Shown: one piece after another, positions 34,806 to 47,547 of the stretch
How positions within the stretch are numbered: position 1 is the stretch's first letter
Layout: each line of letters starts with the position of its first letter
Source: Hermatobates lingyangjiaoensis
Lineage: Eukaryota; Arthropoda; Insecta; Hemiptera; Hermatobatidae
DNA: 64,000 bases
Direction of reading: 5' to 3'
NCBI GenBank assembly: GCA_026182355.1
Contig: JAPFBL010000003.1
Location: 2,629,001-2,693,000, forward strand
Notes under the pieces: model-generated
What the model was told of the DNA's origin: nothing
Database searches by the model: none
What the model saw: the letters and a program-made list of their open reading frames with translations, nothing else
Translations under genes and position numbers: made by a program

Positions 34806-37800
34806 GTATGACATTTCTTTCATTTAATTTAACTAAAATAAATGAATAATGAATAATGATACTGTTCACTTGCTAAAAGAGCAGGGTTAATAGAATATGT
34901 ATCTAAAATGCAAAGGTAATACAAGCCAACTCCAGACTGTTGTGACTCTATATATTAGAGACATCCAAGCCTCAAAAAAACAAATGTATATTCTAACTCT
35001 ATATTCATTATATTTAGCTGTAAAACTTACAGTATATGATTTAAAATCAAATAGGAGAATTAACAGATGATTTGATCTAGAGAAGCTGGGTAACACTTTA
35101 CATACCTATCAAGTCGTTTATCGAACTTCGTTTTTCGTTACAGCCTCAATTTTTAATTGACTTTCCTTGTTTTGTTTGCGTTATTTAGAGTCAGTAGCTA
35201 TTTGTATTTATAACTACTTCAAGAAAATAGAAATTGTGTGCTTTTGTAAATTATTCGTTTAACTGGATAATATAAATATAGTGCGAAGACTGTATTCATC
35301 ATCTCTTCAGGGCAACTCTTTAGGAATATTCAGTCACTCAACGGAAATTAGTCAACATAATAGAAGAAAAGTTGTAAATACACAACCTGTTATGAACTTT
35401 AATTATATATTATTGTAATATAATATATTATATTTATTAATATTAATTATTATTAACATGTAAAATACAGTTAGGAAAGGAACTGAGGTATTTGTCCAAT
35501 ATTACTGGTCTTTGTCAGAGTAACACAGTTCATTTTTTTTATGATCAATGATAGTTCTGCATTTGTTACAATTGGTTTAAACTTTGAGTTTTAATTGACT
35601 TTTTATTGTGAAATCTTGTTTTGTGTATATGCCAACAACCGATGCATACTGCAAGCCAACCATTAATATTGAATCCACCAAAACAACTGAACATAATTTT
35701 ACTCCCTATATGTCTGGTCTACACTTACTACTTACTACCAAATCTAAAGAAAAGTTATCACCACTAGTATTGAGTCATATAGCTATTGCTACCTTACTTT
35801 AGATAAGAAAATCTGAGGTGGTTTGTACTAGCTTTGCTTTAGTTGAACTTGTACCAACTTCAATGACAATCAAGTTAACATGATGACGATGAGAGTCAAA
35901 ACATGGAAATCAGTGTTGTCATTCTTTCTGATCATTTCTGTCATTTCTTTCTATGTGATCTTTCTGATGATTCTTTTGTCATTGCATTCATATAAATGTA
36001 TGTACAGATATACGAACACACACACTCCAATCTATACGAGTATATGTATATTTCTTGGTTGAAGAAAGAGATAGATGATTTCTGAAATAGTAGATTAATT
36101 GCCACTTTATCCCACTAAAAAGGAATAAAACGACTTGAGTGATAAAAATATGAAAGAAAGACACTTCTAATGGAACAATATCATTTACTAATAGTCGTAA
36201 CATATCAGGAGAAACTCTCACGGCTTCATTTTACTGACTATCTCAACAACACAAAAGAAAAAGATTATAACGGTTACAATTACGCGTTAAATCATCAAAG
36301 GTCTTGCAGTTCATTCATGCTATATTGTCGATGTATCGGAATATTACTCTGGCAAAATTAAGAAAAGATGGGGAATTTTCTTATGTGAAAAAGAAATAGT
36401 GGCGAGGTAGTGTTCTAAGCATTGTGCAAACACTTGGTGATATGCACTTTAATATAACATATCATTATTACAACCACTTTAAAAAGTATATTATTACAAA
36501 ATATATTGCTAAATATATCATATTACGTCTACTTTATACCCCATAAATATTGGACTACAAAAATTTGATAAGGTTCATGTTACAGTGTTCAAATGTAACA
36601 TTTTAACATTTCACATTTTACAGTGTTCACATCTAACATTTTCAAATGTAAAAGTTACTATAATATTACAGTAACATTAACATTATCATTAACGTAAATG
36701 ATAATGAATTTAGTATACCCGTTTGCTATTTCTGATATTTTTCATGAACTGTCAAATTTTAATTTTTGTTTTTCATTTAAGAAGCAAATTTTATATATGC
36801 TTTGCTGAAAAAAACCTCTGATGAAGTAATTACTTATCAAAGAGGTATTATCCAGTGAGAAAAAGTAACATTTAACATGAGCAAATACTCTACAAGTGAA
36901 GAAACACGTGCTTTGAAACAGTGGTCTAAGTTTGTAGTTTTTTTTATATTCAATGATATCTGCTTTAACAGGTGATTAAATATAGGTTATTTAGCCAAAC
37001 CAGGATGGTATTTTATGTACAAACATGACTGAATTGTCTGTCATTGGCAGATTTCCATTGCCTAAGCATCATGCTTCTCTGAACTTTCAGTGTCAAAATA
37101 TATAGCAAAACCGACAAATTCATAAGCTCATTTAAAAAAGGGTAGTTTATGAATTTTGATTTCACAAACATAACATCTTGAAAATTAACTTATTCCAATT
37201 TTGGTAACATTTCAAATAAAACTACAGTTGTACATTTTGTGAAGCAGTAATTACTTTCTACGTTATAATTGATTGACTAACTTTGGTATGATGAACAGCT
37301 ACAAGATTTAAACAGGACCAGAGTAATTATGCACGTATGTAAATTTGTTTTTAGAGGGTGGAAGTCCAACAACATTGATCGATTCCACCCATAAATGTTT
37401 TAGAGTTACTTTGAAACGGAGAAACAGACATATATAATTAAACAATATTACAATATATTTGGTAATCATTGATCAGAGTGATTATATATGCATAATTACT
37501 CTAAGTTTTACTGATTACTTTTTCCACTCAATCAGCTATAGTTTACTGACATAGTGGAACTCAGTGATCGTGCGAACGCTATTAATTCACTATCTGACAC
37601 GCATAATACACATAATTTTTTTATTTAAATTCTATTATATTTTTATAAATTACAATGGGTCAATTTAAAAATGCAAACTGATTGGTAGTTTTAGAGGCCA
37701 CAGCTTTATAATGTATAGAAATGCGGAATGCTTCTCTCATTGACCTCGTGCTTTGCGCAGTAACCAACAATAAATGTTGAATTAGATAGCGAACCCAAAG

Positions 37801-38394
37801 TGACGATCAATACATCATTACCAGTATTTATAAATATTACCGTGAATGTTAAATGACAGTTTTAGATACCTGAAACGATATAAATACAACCACAATGAAA
37901 GGAAATTCAGTCCAACTCTACCTATAGAATTAATTAAAACCAATATAGAATTTCGATAAAAGAATTCATTGAAAGTTAAATTTTGAATCAGGAGTTTTTG
38001 AATTTATTTGAATACAGTTATTGTTTTTGTTAAAAATATATTTCGTTATGAAACTTAAATATCATTCCCTCAACGGTTGAGGGCATTCTTCTATTTAAAA
38101 ATATGAATATAAATACAATAACCATATACTTTAGTTATTGAACATCAAGAGAAATTATAATAACATTATTGCATAATGCTTCACTTGAGTGACATTAAGA
38201 ATTCGATTATAACCATTGTAATCTTGTATTGTTTTTGTCAAATTCATCTTTATAGTAACATTTATGTTAATAACTATTATAATTGTATCAAAATAATTAA
38301 TACAGATGTTTTTTGACCTGCTCAGGTCGTAGGTAACAGATTTTTACTCGGCTGGTCAGTGGTACTTTCATTATTTACATCAATTCTATAAATA
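34806..38394. other. Unassigned AT-rich sequence
   Basis: No gene or element was recognised. Short open frames on both strands (for example 35608-35802 and 36170-36361) show no domain and no splice support. Confidence 0.55.
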
Positions 38395-38730
38395 TTAAAA
38401 AAAGGCTGGAGTAGCCTTAACTCAACTTTACTCTAAGTAAGCATAATATCAAACTTCTAAAGTGTATAAAATATTATGTCCCATTTAAACATAATACAAA
38501 TGTCTAATTGGGAGATGTTTGCTTGTTATCATTCCTTGAGGTAGTACTAGCCTGGATAGTCATTGATTCATTTATCACTATACACGCTTATTTTTGTATA
38601 TCTCATAAATGATGAATATAATATCAATGATATGACCACAGCAGTAATAATTGGTAAAACCAAAATGAAGATTTCGTGTTGTGAAATAATCTCTAACGGG
38701 AGAGCATGGCTTTTGTTCCCATAGCCCTAT
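38395..38730 (-). mobile_element. R1-like retrotransposon 3' relic
   Basis: Matches the 3' part of the copy at 62876-63200: ggagtagccttaactcaac, then gtcccatttaaacataat, cattccttgaggtagtac, and ccacagcagtaataat. No frame is preserved. It abuts a set of TA-rich palindromes (38740-38822) and then the Penelope relic. Confidence 0.6.
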
Positions 38731-38859
38731 GTATACTGCATATGTATATATAGTATGCATACTGCACTAGTACAGTATATGTAGTATGTATTATATATAG
38801 TTCACTATACTATATATAGTATTCCTTACTGCACTATGGAAAACCAATTCAGGAACATA

Positions 38860-39760
38860 ACAGGATCAATGTGTTTACAGACGAATGGAGTTGCCATGGG
38901 GTCCTCTCTGGTAGTGACATTCGCCAATTATTACATGTGTCATATTGAAAACAATATAATATTCAACAGACAGGATATCTAACCAATCATCTATTGCAGA
39001 TGCATAGATGACTGTTTTATAATATCAAAGAGCATTAATGACATTGAAACCTTAAAAAAAGCATTCAAGAAGAGTCCTGACTAAAATTCACAATCCAGAA
39101 AGCAGTAAACAAGAAAATAAATTTCCTTGACGTAAGCATTAATATGCAGAAACAAAAAACCGAAACTTCAATGAATATAAAAACCACCAAGACTGCCTCC
39201 TGCTTGATTGTGTTAAGTGAGTGCCCACAACGCTACAAGGACGCAACTATAAAAGCTCTAATTTATAGAATTGATATAATAGCTTTGGATTAGAAGATTT
39301 TTTATTGTAGTATAAAATGAACGAATCACGCATTCGTAAACAATTGCTGTTCTAATAAAAAAAATTGATAAAATTCTGAAGGTATTTCTACATGAGAACG
39401 AACACAAATTAATGAATAAAGAAACACCTGGAACTATTCATAATATTTGCTATAGAAATTACTCTCTAAACAATCAAAATGGCTTAAATGGTACTGAAGA
39501 ATATCATTAAAAACGATGTAAAGTGTACAAATAAAGAAGACGGAGTTTCTCTTCTTACTTGCTATAAAGCCTCACAATCAACAGCTTATTTATGTAAAAC
39601 AATAATCAAACAAAGATCACTACACTCAAGGAAATTAATCTATTGTACGAATACGCATATGCCTACGGCGACTGTAAAAAACGCATACATTGGTACATTG
39701 CAGTAACCACTACCATCCTGTCAAGGAGGCTTACAATGTTTGGTTGCAACTGATGTTTGG
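38860..39760 (+). pseudogene. Penelope-like element: reverse transcriptase and GIY-YIG endonuclease, decayed
   Basis: Plus-strand frames give LQTNGVAMGSSLVVTFANYYMCHIE (38875-38950), the Penelope form GVAMGSPLGP..AN..M..LE. Next is YCRCIDDCFII (38992-39024), corresponding to YRYVDD with the DD pair kept. Then KINFLDVSINM and SECPQRYKDATIKALIYR appear. The downstream GIY-YIG nuclease region reads CTNTHMPTATVKNAYIG (about 39647-39697), and after a frame change TTTILSRRLTM. Such proteins prime reverse transcription at cut DNA ends. The 5' part is missing, and several stops and frameshifts make it inactive. Two inverted repeats follow at 39899 and 40179. Confidence 0.85.
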
Positions 39761-39898
39761 AGCTTCCAAGGAACACATGGAGAAAATTCACAAAACCAAA
39801 TTAATTTTGAAGCTGTATGCAACAAAAAATTAAACCGCATATCAACATACAATCAGAAAATAGCCATAACATTTTGAAGTTATTACGAACACAAGGCA

Positions 39899-39985
39899 GG
39901 AAACACAACGGCAGGAAACCGTCCCGGCAACCGGTTTAACGCAACGGCAAGGATTGCCGGGACGGTTTCCTGCCGTTGTGTTTCC
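39899..39985. repeat. 32-bp perfect inverted repeat downstream of the Penelope relic
   Basis: Arms 39899-39930 and 39954-39985 (beginning ggaaacacaacggcagg) are complementary with a 23-base loop, and GC-rich for this window. A gaagacggatcatccaaa motif follows at 40013. The position after the GIY-YIG domain fits a terminal structure of a Penelope-like element. Confidence 0.8.
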
Positions 39986-40178
39986 GGCGTGGTGGCCCAT
40001 TCTCTTCTCTCTTGAAGACGGATCATCCAAAAATTTGAGTTTGTAAGTGTGTCTCTTTCTCTGTGTGTTGCTTTTCTTCGTTTCTGAGCTGATTTGCGTC
40101 CAGTTTGGATCTTTTTTTCGAATTTTGAGTAAATATATATATATATGTATATGGAAAAGACAACACATAGAAGAAACG

Positions 40179-40355
40179 AGAATACTTACTGGATCAATAT
40201 TTCGAACTGAAGATCGTCACCAGGAAGTGAGTAGTAGAAGAAGAAGAGGTACGTGCGTTTGTCTTGCAGTCCTGAACGCACGTACCTCTTCTTTTCGCTT
40301 CTACTCCCTTCTGATGACGGACTTCAGTTCGAAATATTGATCCAGTAAGTGTTCT
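40179..40355. mobile_element. Fold-back element of a third family with a hammerhead-like core
   Basis: Arms begin agaatacttactgg (40179) and end in its near complement at 40355, about 85 bases each with small differences. The right arm holds CUGAUGA (40311-40317), one extra C, stem II GGAC/GUUC with loop UUCA, and GAAA (40331-40334). A convincing stem I is not visible, so this is weaker than element F. It follows a TA run at about 40134-40152. Confidence 0.65.
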
Positions 40356-40604
40356 ATGCATTTACTTTTCAGTAAGCAAACTAGCTATGCTTGTAAAGCA
40401 TCGAACTATGTAGTGCATGTAGAAACTAATAAATGTATCATAAGGTTGTAAAGTTTTTTTTAGATATCAAATGTTATAAGTATATGTGGTTTAAGAGTGC
40501 GAATTTAAGTGGCACCTATAAGTCGGGTATCACACAGTGTAGTAAAATTTTAAAAAAATAGCACAATAATATAAATAATTGTATATAGTTATATTTGGTA
40601 ACAT

Positions 40605-40735
40605 GATTTCTCAATAAACACGTGAAACAAAACAAAAAAATACTAAGATGTCAATTGAGTTTTTGACTCTTGACGAAGATCGCTCGTTACGGTTGAAAAA
40701 TTTTAGTCTTTTTCCCATTACTTATATTTGGAAAT
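40605..40735. mobile_element. Fold-back element F, decayed single-arm copy
   Basis: Contains aaacacgtgaaacaa and the right-arm core at 40665-40708: GACU, cuUgacga with one inserted base, stem II GAUCG/CGGUU, GAAA, AGUC. The stem II change C to U opposite G keeps pairing by wobble. Confidence 0.6.
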
Positions 40736-41939
40736 AATTAAGTTACGATTCTTTGTGACCTGAAATCATGGTATGTACATTTTATGTTTACTTATTTTTC
40801 TATTGTGAAGTATAATAAACAGGTGCTAGAAATATGTTTTTATATTTTTACAATTTACAATTTTGTGGTTTATTGAACTAATTTTAGTAGTTTTGAGTAT
40901 TGATAAATCCTAAAATCATACGGGAAAGTATATTACGGTATTTTATATCAAAGCGGGCATACACATCCATATTATGTTCTGGTGAAGCCATAAACTTCAA
41001 AATTTTACTACAAAAATATATTGATTCTTCCTGGAAAAATGTTTACAAAAGTTTAATATTTAATGAGGAAATGTTCCAAAAAACAGGAAAACTATTTAAT
41101 TGTTTCTGCAGCCATATCTAAAAATGTGGTTCAAGAATAATTTAAATAGTAAAGTTACAAAACAGATGAAACACTTTAGTCATTTAATATTGAATAGATT
41201 TGAGTAGTTTGCAAGTTCAATTTTATCTATGACAAATTTTTTTTAATTTATCGCTTTTTTTCTTTTCTTTTATCTTCATCTTTTTCCTGTATGTATACGT
41301 CATTAATAATGGGTATTCCAACTACGTTTTTGACAATATCCTCAAGCAGTATCACTGTTGAAAACACAGAGGTCAAAAAAAAAAAAAACTAGAAAACACA
41401 TATATTATATCAACTCTTTGGTGTAATCGATAATCAGTTGAACACAGAAATAACGAAAGAATGTTAAAGATCAGTAGAAGGAATATGATTTGTACTGCAG
41501 CTAAAAGATATGTAAAATAGATTACTATAGCCTAATAATAAGCTTTAGTACAAGTTGATTCGTCACTAGTCAAATATTGTGTATAGATATGCAATCCAAA
41601 TTGGGAACGATATTCCCCGAAATACCATCGGAGTATCTTTAAAAATGCCCCAATAAAGAGTTTGTATCCATAATAATTACTGACATTATTATTTAGATGT
41701 TTCTCTGTAACTTTACCCAAAGAGCGAGATAAAGAAAGCAATTATAAAATTAAAGGCATTTATGTTCAACATTACCAAGTTGCAGATAAAGAGAGACAGA
41801 ACTATTCCAGAGATACCATCATAAACTGTTTTTTCCTTTATTTTATTCATGATCTTTGTTTGATAATTAATAATCGGTAATTGCGTTTTGACATTGACAG
41901 GCTAATTGACTAATTTTCTATAACAAGGGTACGTATATA

Positions 41940-42245
41940 TATATATCAATGATCAGTTGGGTTTTTGACTCTGACGAAGACCGCTTGTTACGGTTGAAAG
42001 ATCTTAGTCTTGTTTTCCCAATTTCATTTTGTAATTTGATCATTGATTGTTATTTCATGTGTTTATGTGAAATCTTTATATATATCAATGATCAAACCAC
42101 AATATGAAATAGGGAAAAAAGACTAAAATCTTTCAACCGTAACAAGCGGTCTTCGTCAGAGTCAAGAACCCAACTGACATTTCATATTGTGGTTTGATCA
42201 TTGATTGTTATTTCACGTGTTTATGTGAAATCTGGTTATATATAT
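41940..42245. mobile_element. Two adjacent, opposed copies of fold-back element F
   Basis: The first copy carries the core on the plus strand (41967-42009; CUGACGA at 41971, GAAA at 41996, AGUC at 42006). After a TA run the second carries it on the minus strand (42163-42121). Both end in the tttcacgtgtttatgtgaaa-type hairpin, and the pair is bounded by TA runs. GACU/AGUC pairing is intact in both cores. Confidence 0.75.
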
Positions 42246-42500
42246 ATATTGTTAAAAATTATACCAATTTACATTTGGCCTTTTGCGAGTTAATTTTCTA
42301 AATTTCTGACTATGGCTTTTCACCTTTCCGGTAAGATATGTTTGAATGAAGGTCTGCTCCCAAAATACACAGATATATATATATATATTATATATATTAT
42401 ATATATATATTATTAAAAGACGATTGGGTCTAATTTAAATGTGAGAAATAAAATACATTGATTATATTACACTTTTTTTGTATTTTAGTTATTGTATTAA

Positions 42501-42569
42501 CTATTCTTTCTTAGGGCCAATCTCCATAAAATATTGTTTGCAGAACATCCGGTGAGTTTTCATGTCCAT
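42501..42569 (-). CDS. Host gene, last coding exon (exon D)
   Basis: On the minus strand a good acceptor (ttgtattttag) precedes 42569. The exon reads MDMKTHRMFCKQYFMEIGPKKE and a TAG stop at 42503-42501, in phase 0 with the preceding exon at 43821-43913. It supplies the C-terminal 22 residues, with one cysteine and a charged end. No clear polyadenylation signal was seen just downstream. The first codon is ATG, but this is treated as an internal methionine because three upstream exons join in the same phase. Confidence 0.65.
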   Translation of the reverse strand: MDMKTHRMFCKQYFMEIGPKKE

Positions 42570-42899
42570 CTAAAATACAAAATTATTTGTATTATTATAA
42601 TAACATTAATACTATCATTTCAAATAATTATGTTATAATATTGTATTAAATAAATATAATTATAATTTAATGTAATATAAATATATTATATTAATGTTAA
42701 GTATAACAAATATTAATAATGATAAAACATTATATTATAATTATACAATTCTATCATCTTTGATTTTGTAGAAAGAACATTCTAGAAAATATTTCGTACG
42801 CTGGAAAAATTGACATAAACATGGTTTTTGGGACATAATGTTACTGTACATGGGGTAAAGTTTTTAGAGCAGACAGTTTTTCACGCAAAACATGTCTTT

Positions 42900-43265
42900 A
42901 ATGTCTATGCTGTCTTAGCATGCTCACAGATTTCTTTAACTTCCTCTCACTCACCCTCTCTCTCTCTCTCCTCTCTCTCTCTTCTAACACCATCATCCCT
43001 TATCTAGAATTACATTATAAGTGAAATGATAGAAGGAACTAAAATTGATTAATTAACTGGAATATGGACTCCTCTCATAGAAAATCCTTACTCCCTTCAT
43101 GCATATGTCTGTCTGTGATGTTCAATCAATTTCTTTAACTTACCCTCACTCACCCTCTCTCTCCCCACAATTATATTTGTATCAAGCACCACCATCCCTT
43201 ATCTAGGGAGTTAGCATTATGTGAAATTGACTCCAGGAAGGCAAGCTAAAATTTGATTCAATTAA
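42900..43265. repeat. Local duplication inside the host gene's last intron
   Basis: Segments at about 42917-43080 and 43120-43265 share tttctttaactt..cctcactcaccctctctctc, accatcatcccttatctag with one change, and a [gt]tgaaat tail. A CT microsatellite is expanded in the first copy (42955-42991). The copies have diverged by many bases. Confidence 0.7.
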
Positions 43266-43820
43266 CCTGAGCAATAGACACTAAACTATAAAAAGAACAA
43301 TATCTATAGACTGCACTGACCTAATTCAAGTAAAATAATATGTTTACTCATTGATAAATGAGACTAAACAAGGCAAGTAACGTAGCATGTATATTAACCC
43401 TAGTCCTAGAAAAGCAAAGTAGCTTTTAGTCTTTAGACTTACCAGCATAGCAGTCTAACCACTAAATATACTGGTTAATGCAAGGAAGCTACATGGAAAC
43501 TAATTTCTACACCATCTTGACCCCATTCAAGGATGCTAATCTCTGGAGCATCTCGAACCTAAGTATGCAGGGACACCTTCAGTCCATGGTGATTTCTCTA
43601 AAGCGGGCCTACTACTAAACTACCAGACTGCCTTTTTGAGTTTCAATGTTACTTATGTTCCAAGGGATTCTTTTTTCCTCTCATTGCATAAGGTGCCTGC
43701 GATTATGGTTGTATGTATTTTTCTTGCATATTTGTTGAATAAACACAAATGTTATATACTTATATTCACGCTACTGTTGCTTGTACTGCTATAGAAGAGT
43801 CAAAATAAATCAATACTAAC

Positions 43821-43913
43821 CGCTAGGGTTACTCTGAACAGTCCATAAACAAATTGAGGAAACTGGTTAATCTTGTTCACATTTATGATGTATTTGTTTA
43901 TGTACACTTTTCT
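43821..43913 (-). CDS. Host gene, third visible exon (exon C)
   Basis: Ninety-three bases on the minus strand between acceptor tattttcag and donor gttagt. It encodes 31 residues (RKVYINKYIINVNKIN then QFPQFVYGLFRVTLA) with no stop, and joins exons B and D in phase 0. I do not recognise the family. Similar length and spacing occur in small secreted proteins of the MD-2/DUF1091-like type in arthropods, but this is only a guess. Confidence 0.7.
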
Positions 43914-44754
43914 CTGAAAATAAAACATTAATTTATTTTTATATGTCACTCATGATCACTTATTTAGTAATATTAACAAAAATGCTTTCATGGTAAGTAT
44001 GGATTCAATTATTTTTATATATATTAATGACATTGAAAAAATTAAATTTAACTTTTAAAAGGTTTCATCAAATGTAATTAGAATATAGAACAATTTTTCA
44101 AACAAGTAAATTATTTTAAATTATTTACAGTTCTCTTCAGTTTTATATATATTATTCTTTACATTTGCATTGAATTGCTTTAAGTATTCTTTAGTCTATA
44201 TAGCATATGTGTAGAAAACTGCTTACTGTCGTGAAAGGGCAGGAAAACGTTTCGTTACCAGTGGCTAGGATATCATTAATCAGATCTCCAAATTGTGATT
44301 TGAACTTGGTGCAACCTGGCTTCATTACGTGTTTTATAAAATTTTCTGTCCATCCATTTTGCGATTTCTTATCAAATGTTAGTGTAGTCTAGAAAAAATT
44401 GTTATTTAAAATTGGTTGTCATATATTTATGGGATTTATTAAGATATATTTAGTGACATATTTGTGACGTAGTTTATTTAATAAGTACCGATGACAGTAA
44501 TATAACACGATAAACAGCGTGAGAGAAGACATAACTTGAAGAAATGGTCATTTCAGAAAATTAGTTAATAAATATATACAATTCTTTGTTAGATATACTA
44601 TGGAATTACATAATAATTATATAATAACACTCAGTTGGCTTGAAGTCTAAAGAAAACATCACTGCCAATAAGTTTCCACTCAGAAATTCTTGCTCTTATT
44701 GTAGATCAATTTAAAATTATATCACCTAGTATACAGTTTTTGATAAGCATTTTT

Positions 44755-45870
44755 ATTTTACTATAAGTAAAATATAACGATCATAAAAAAATTAATATCA
44801 TAATTTTGACAGAATTACATGTTTTGAGGTCTCCAAAGCCGTTTCGATGTAGTTTTTTCGATGATGTCTGTGTGTGTGTACGTGGGGGGGGGGGGGGGGG
44901 GGCTGTGCATTTAAAAGTTTGTGTAGACGCTACAATCAACAAAATGTGATAGTTCATATTAATATTTTACACAAAAATGGGTGACATAATGTAGATATGT
45001 CCTACTGTTTTGGAGCAGCTATGCATCATAAGAAAGTCACTTTTTTTGCCAAAATGTGATTTTAGAGAACTTTTTTTTTCTCCTAAACTACTTACTTTAG
45101 AATCTTCAAGTTTTGGCATCGTCTTGGAAGTGACAAAAGCAATAACTGAAAAAATTCTCTCATTTTGAAAACAACTGTAAATATTTTTTTTATAAAATGT
45201 AAAAATTTTGACTTATGGCACAAACTGAAAGATTGTGACTAGAGTGCATGCCATACAGTTTGGAAACTCAAAATGAAATAATGCGAAAAATAGAGGATTT
45301 ATGGGGGATAGTTTTATCTCATCATACTTCATGGTTAATTCATCAACCATAGGGGTGCTACAGTACATTTTATGTTTACATAAAATGTTTTTTACTCTAA
45401 ACAGCTTATTAATAAAGAATGAAGTTTGAAAAAAATTGAACAGAAAATTATCAATTCTAAAAAAGAATTAGTGAAATTTCAATAGTGACGAAGAGTAAGA
45501 AGGCTATCAAAACTGAATATTCATTCGAGTCCAATAGATCACCTGCTATACTTGTCGGATTTGTTTTATTTAAATTAATGTTTAATTAATTTAATGTTTA
45601 ATTTACATAGTTTATATTGACTTAGAATTTTTTCCAAGGAATCGACTGAAATAAGATTGATATTTAGAGGTTTAATGAAAAAAAAAATTAAATGATATAA
45701 TAATTTAAAAAGAGATGTAAGTAGAATAAAATTCATACATATAAAAAACCAACACCATTGATATATGAAAGATGAATGAGACTTGTATAAATTACATATC
45801 TCAGCTCTATCTTCTCTACGAACTCGATGAGGTACTATCCTCAAATGAATCGTCTCACTCATTACAATCT
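44755..45870 (+). mobile_element. R1-like family, 5' region copy
   Basis: Matches the start of the 62150 copy and, in reverse, the 63500-64000 copy: a tttactataagtaaa start, ttttgacagaattacatg, a GT run, tgacttatggcacaaact, then ctatacttgtcgg and ttgacttagaattttttcc. There is no coding frame. It lies in an intron of the host gene in the opposite orientation to the gene. Confidence 0.7.
44884..44902 (+). repeat. Run of 19 G
   Basis: Nineteen consecutive G bases directly after a GT run, at the place where the related copy at 62278 has gtgggtgggtgggtgggtga. It could form a G-quadruplex on the plus strand, and its length may be a sequencing artefact. Confidence 0.9.
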
Positions 45871-46539
45871 AATTTATTAGAGAAGAATCAGGTATGTTGA
45901 TCTATGGTGGTGTTCATGAAAGCTCTGAATATTTCTGGATTAGAGGGAATGCTATCAGCCACGTGCGGAATGTTGCGTGTTCTATACTGCATTCCATTTT
46001 CGTATCTGAATTCAACATTAGAACCTCATAATGAACATCATAATTGACCTTAGAAAAGCATTTAAACCCATTTGTTCTCGCTACTCTGTATCTACTTTCT
46101 CCTTCATCATTCTGTATTGCATCCCCGAGAAGTGAGATGTTGGATGCAAGCTTTTCCAACCTGCCCAGTCCTTTATTCACTTCTCTTCCCCTTGTGTCCT
46201 GCACCCACATCAAAGTTGAGTAATTTTTACTGGTTTCAGATTATTACTTTTTGATCCATTAGTATACTGACGAAAAGTTTTTCATAAAAAACCAGGGACC
46301 TTTCAAATCAGGTGATTTTTGTGAGAACATTGACATCCACTCTGAATACATTGTGCCAAACTATTTATATTTTCATTTAATGAATTTATGACATTTTATC
46401 TTTCATTGAGACGTTTTTATCTCTTGCTAGTCTGAATAGACTACAAATCCCCTATTGGTAGATAAAAATGTCACGTTTTATATGTTTTTCATGTTGAGGG
46501 TGGATCAGGTGGTAATTGTTCATATTATCAATAGACCTG

Positions 46540-47160
46540 TTATCTGCTAGTTGTTAAAGCTAATTTGGTACTTTTTCATATTACAACCGATGTATATGAT
46601 ATCATTTTATATCATAGCAATAATAACAATTTTATAGTCAAAAATGTCGAATTCTAATTAGGGCCTTATTATCTACCAAGAATCTCATACATTTCTTTTG
46701 AAACATTAGCCAATACATCTGTTACATGACTAATCAAGTTTAGTCTTTTATCTTGAGACTCCAAAGATTTTGCATATCCCTGGGAGTTTTGATTGAGTGT
46801 TGTTAATGAAGACGTTTTTGAGACCTATTACTTCTTTCTTGACAAACATATAATGACAGTATTATTTGGATTTATATTTAGACCTTTCTTCAATATCATC
46901 GTTCGTCAATGCAAAGAACATGCTGTATGAGATCAAATTCAGTACCATCAACCGTTATTTTTCTTACAATAACACGGTTATCTGCATATCCTTGCATATA
47001 CAAGGATAAACAATATCCTTGACTGTTTAAAATATCCAGTAGGTCATCCATAACTAATGACAATAGTAGTGAAACAAACCTTCCTGTGGACAGTCTTTTT
47101 CCCCTGAAAATCAAATTTCTTAGAGGCTTTCTGTTGATATCCCGATCTGATAGGTATTAC
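46540..47160 (-). pseudogene. R1-like reverse transcriptase relic
   Basis: The best frame (47114-46896) reads RLSTGRFVSLLLSLVMDDLLDILNSQGY and, after a six-residue insertion, QGYADNRVIV. This matches the family pattern GVLSPLLW.LV.DDLL..L...GY..QGYADD.VI, with the second catalytic D changed to N. The minus-strand sequence down to 46540 matches the thumb and RNase H regions of the other relics. It lies in an intron of the host gene, on the same strand as the gene. Confidence 0.75.
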
Positions 47161-47547
47161 TACAGATAATATCAAATAGTTATTATTTTCTGGTGTAATA
47201 TTACTCTTTCAATATAGTGGTTTCTGAAATATTTACTTTAAGACCAAATAAAAAAAAAATATTCTTTTAAAACACATTTTGGAAAAAAATGTGACTTTTC
47301 TCCAATGCAAAAATGCCTCAAAACAACAGGGCTTGTTTGTATTATAGAACCCATTTTGGTATAAAATATGAATTTGGTGGTTCAAACGGTGTGTTGTTTA
47401 GCGTGCTCACAACTATTTGCATGCACACCACCGAATACATACATCCAAACATCATCGAAAAAAACCTTTGCAAACCTCGTGGCACGTAAATCATTCAAAA
47501 TCTTGAAATGAAATTTTGTCATGATTTTGTAAATTACTTTTAGTAAA

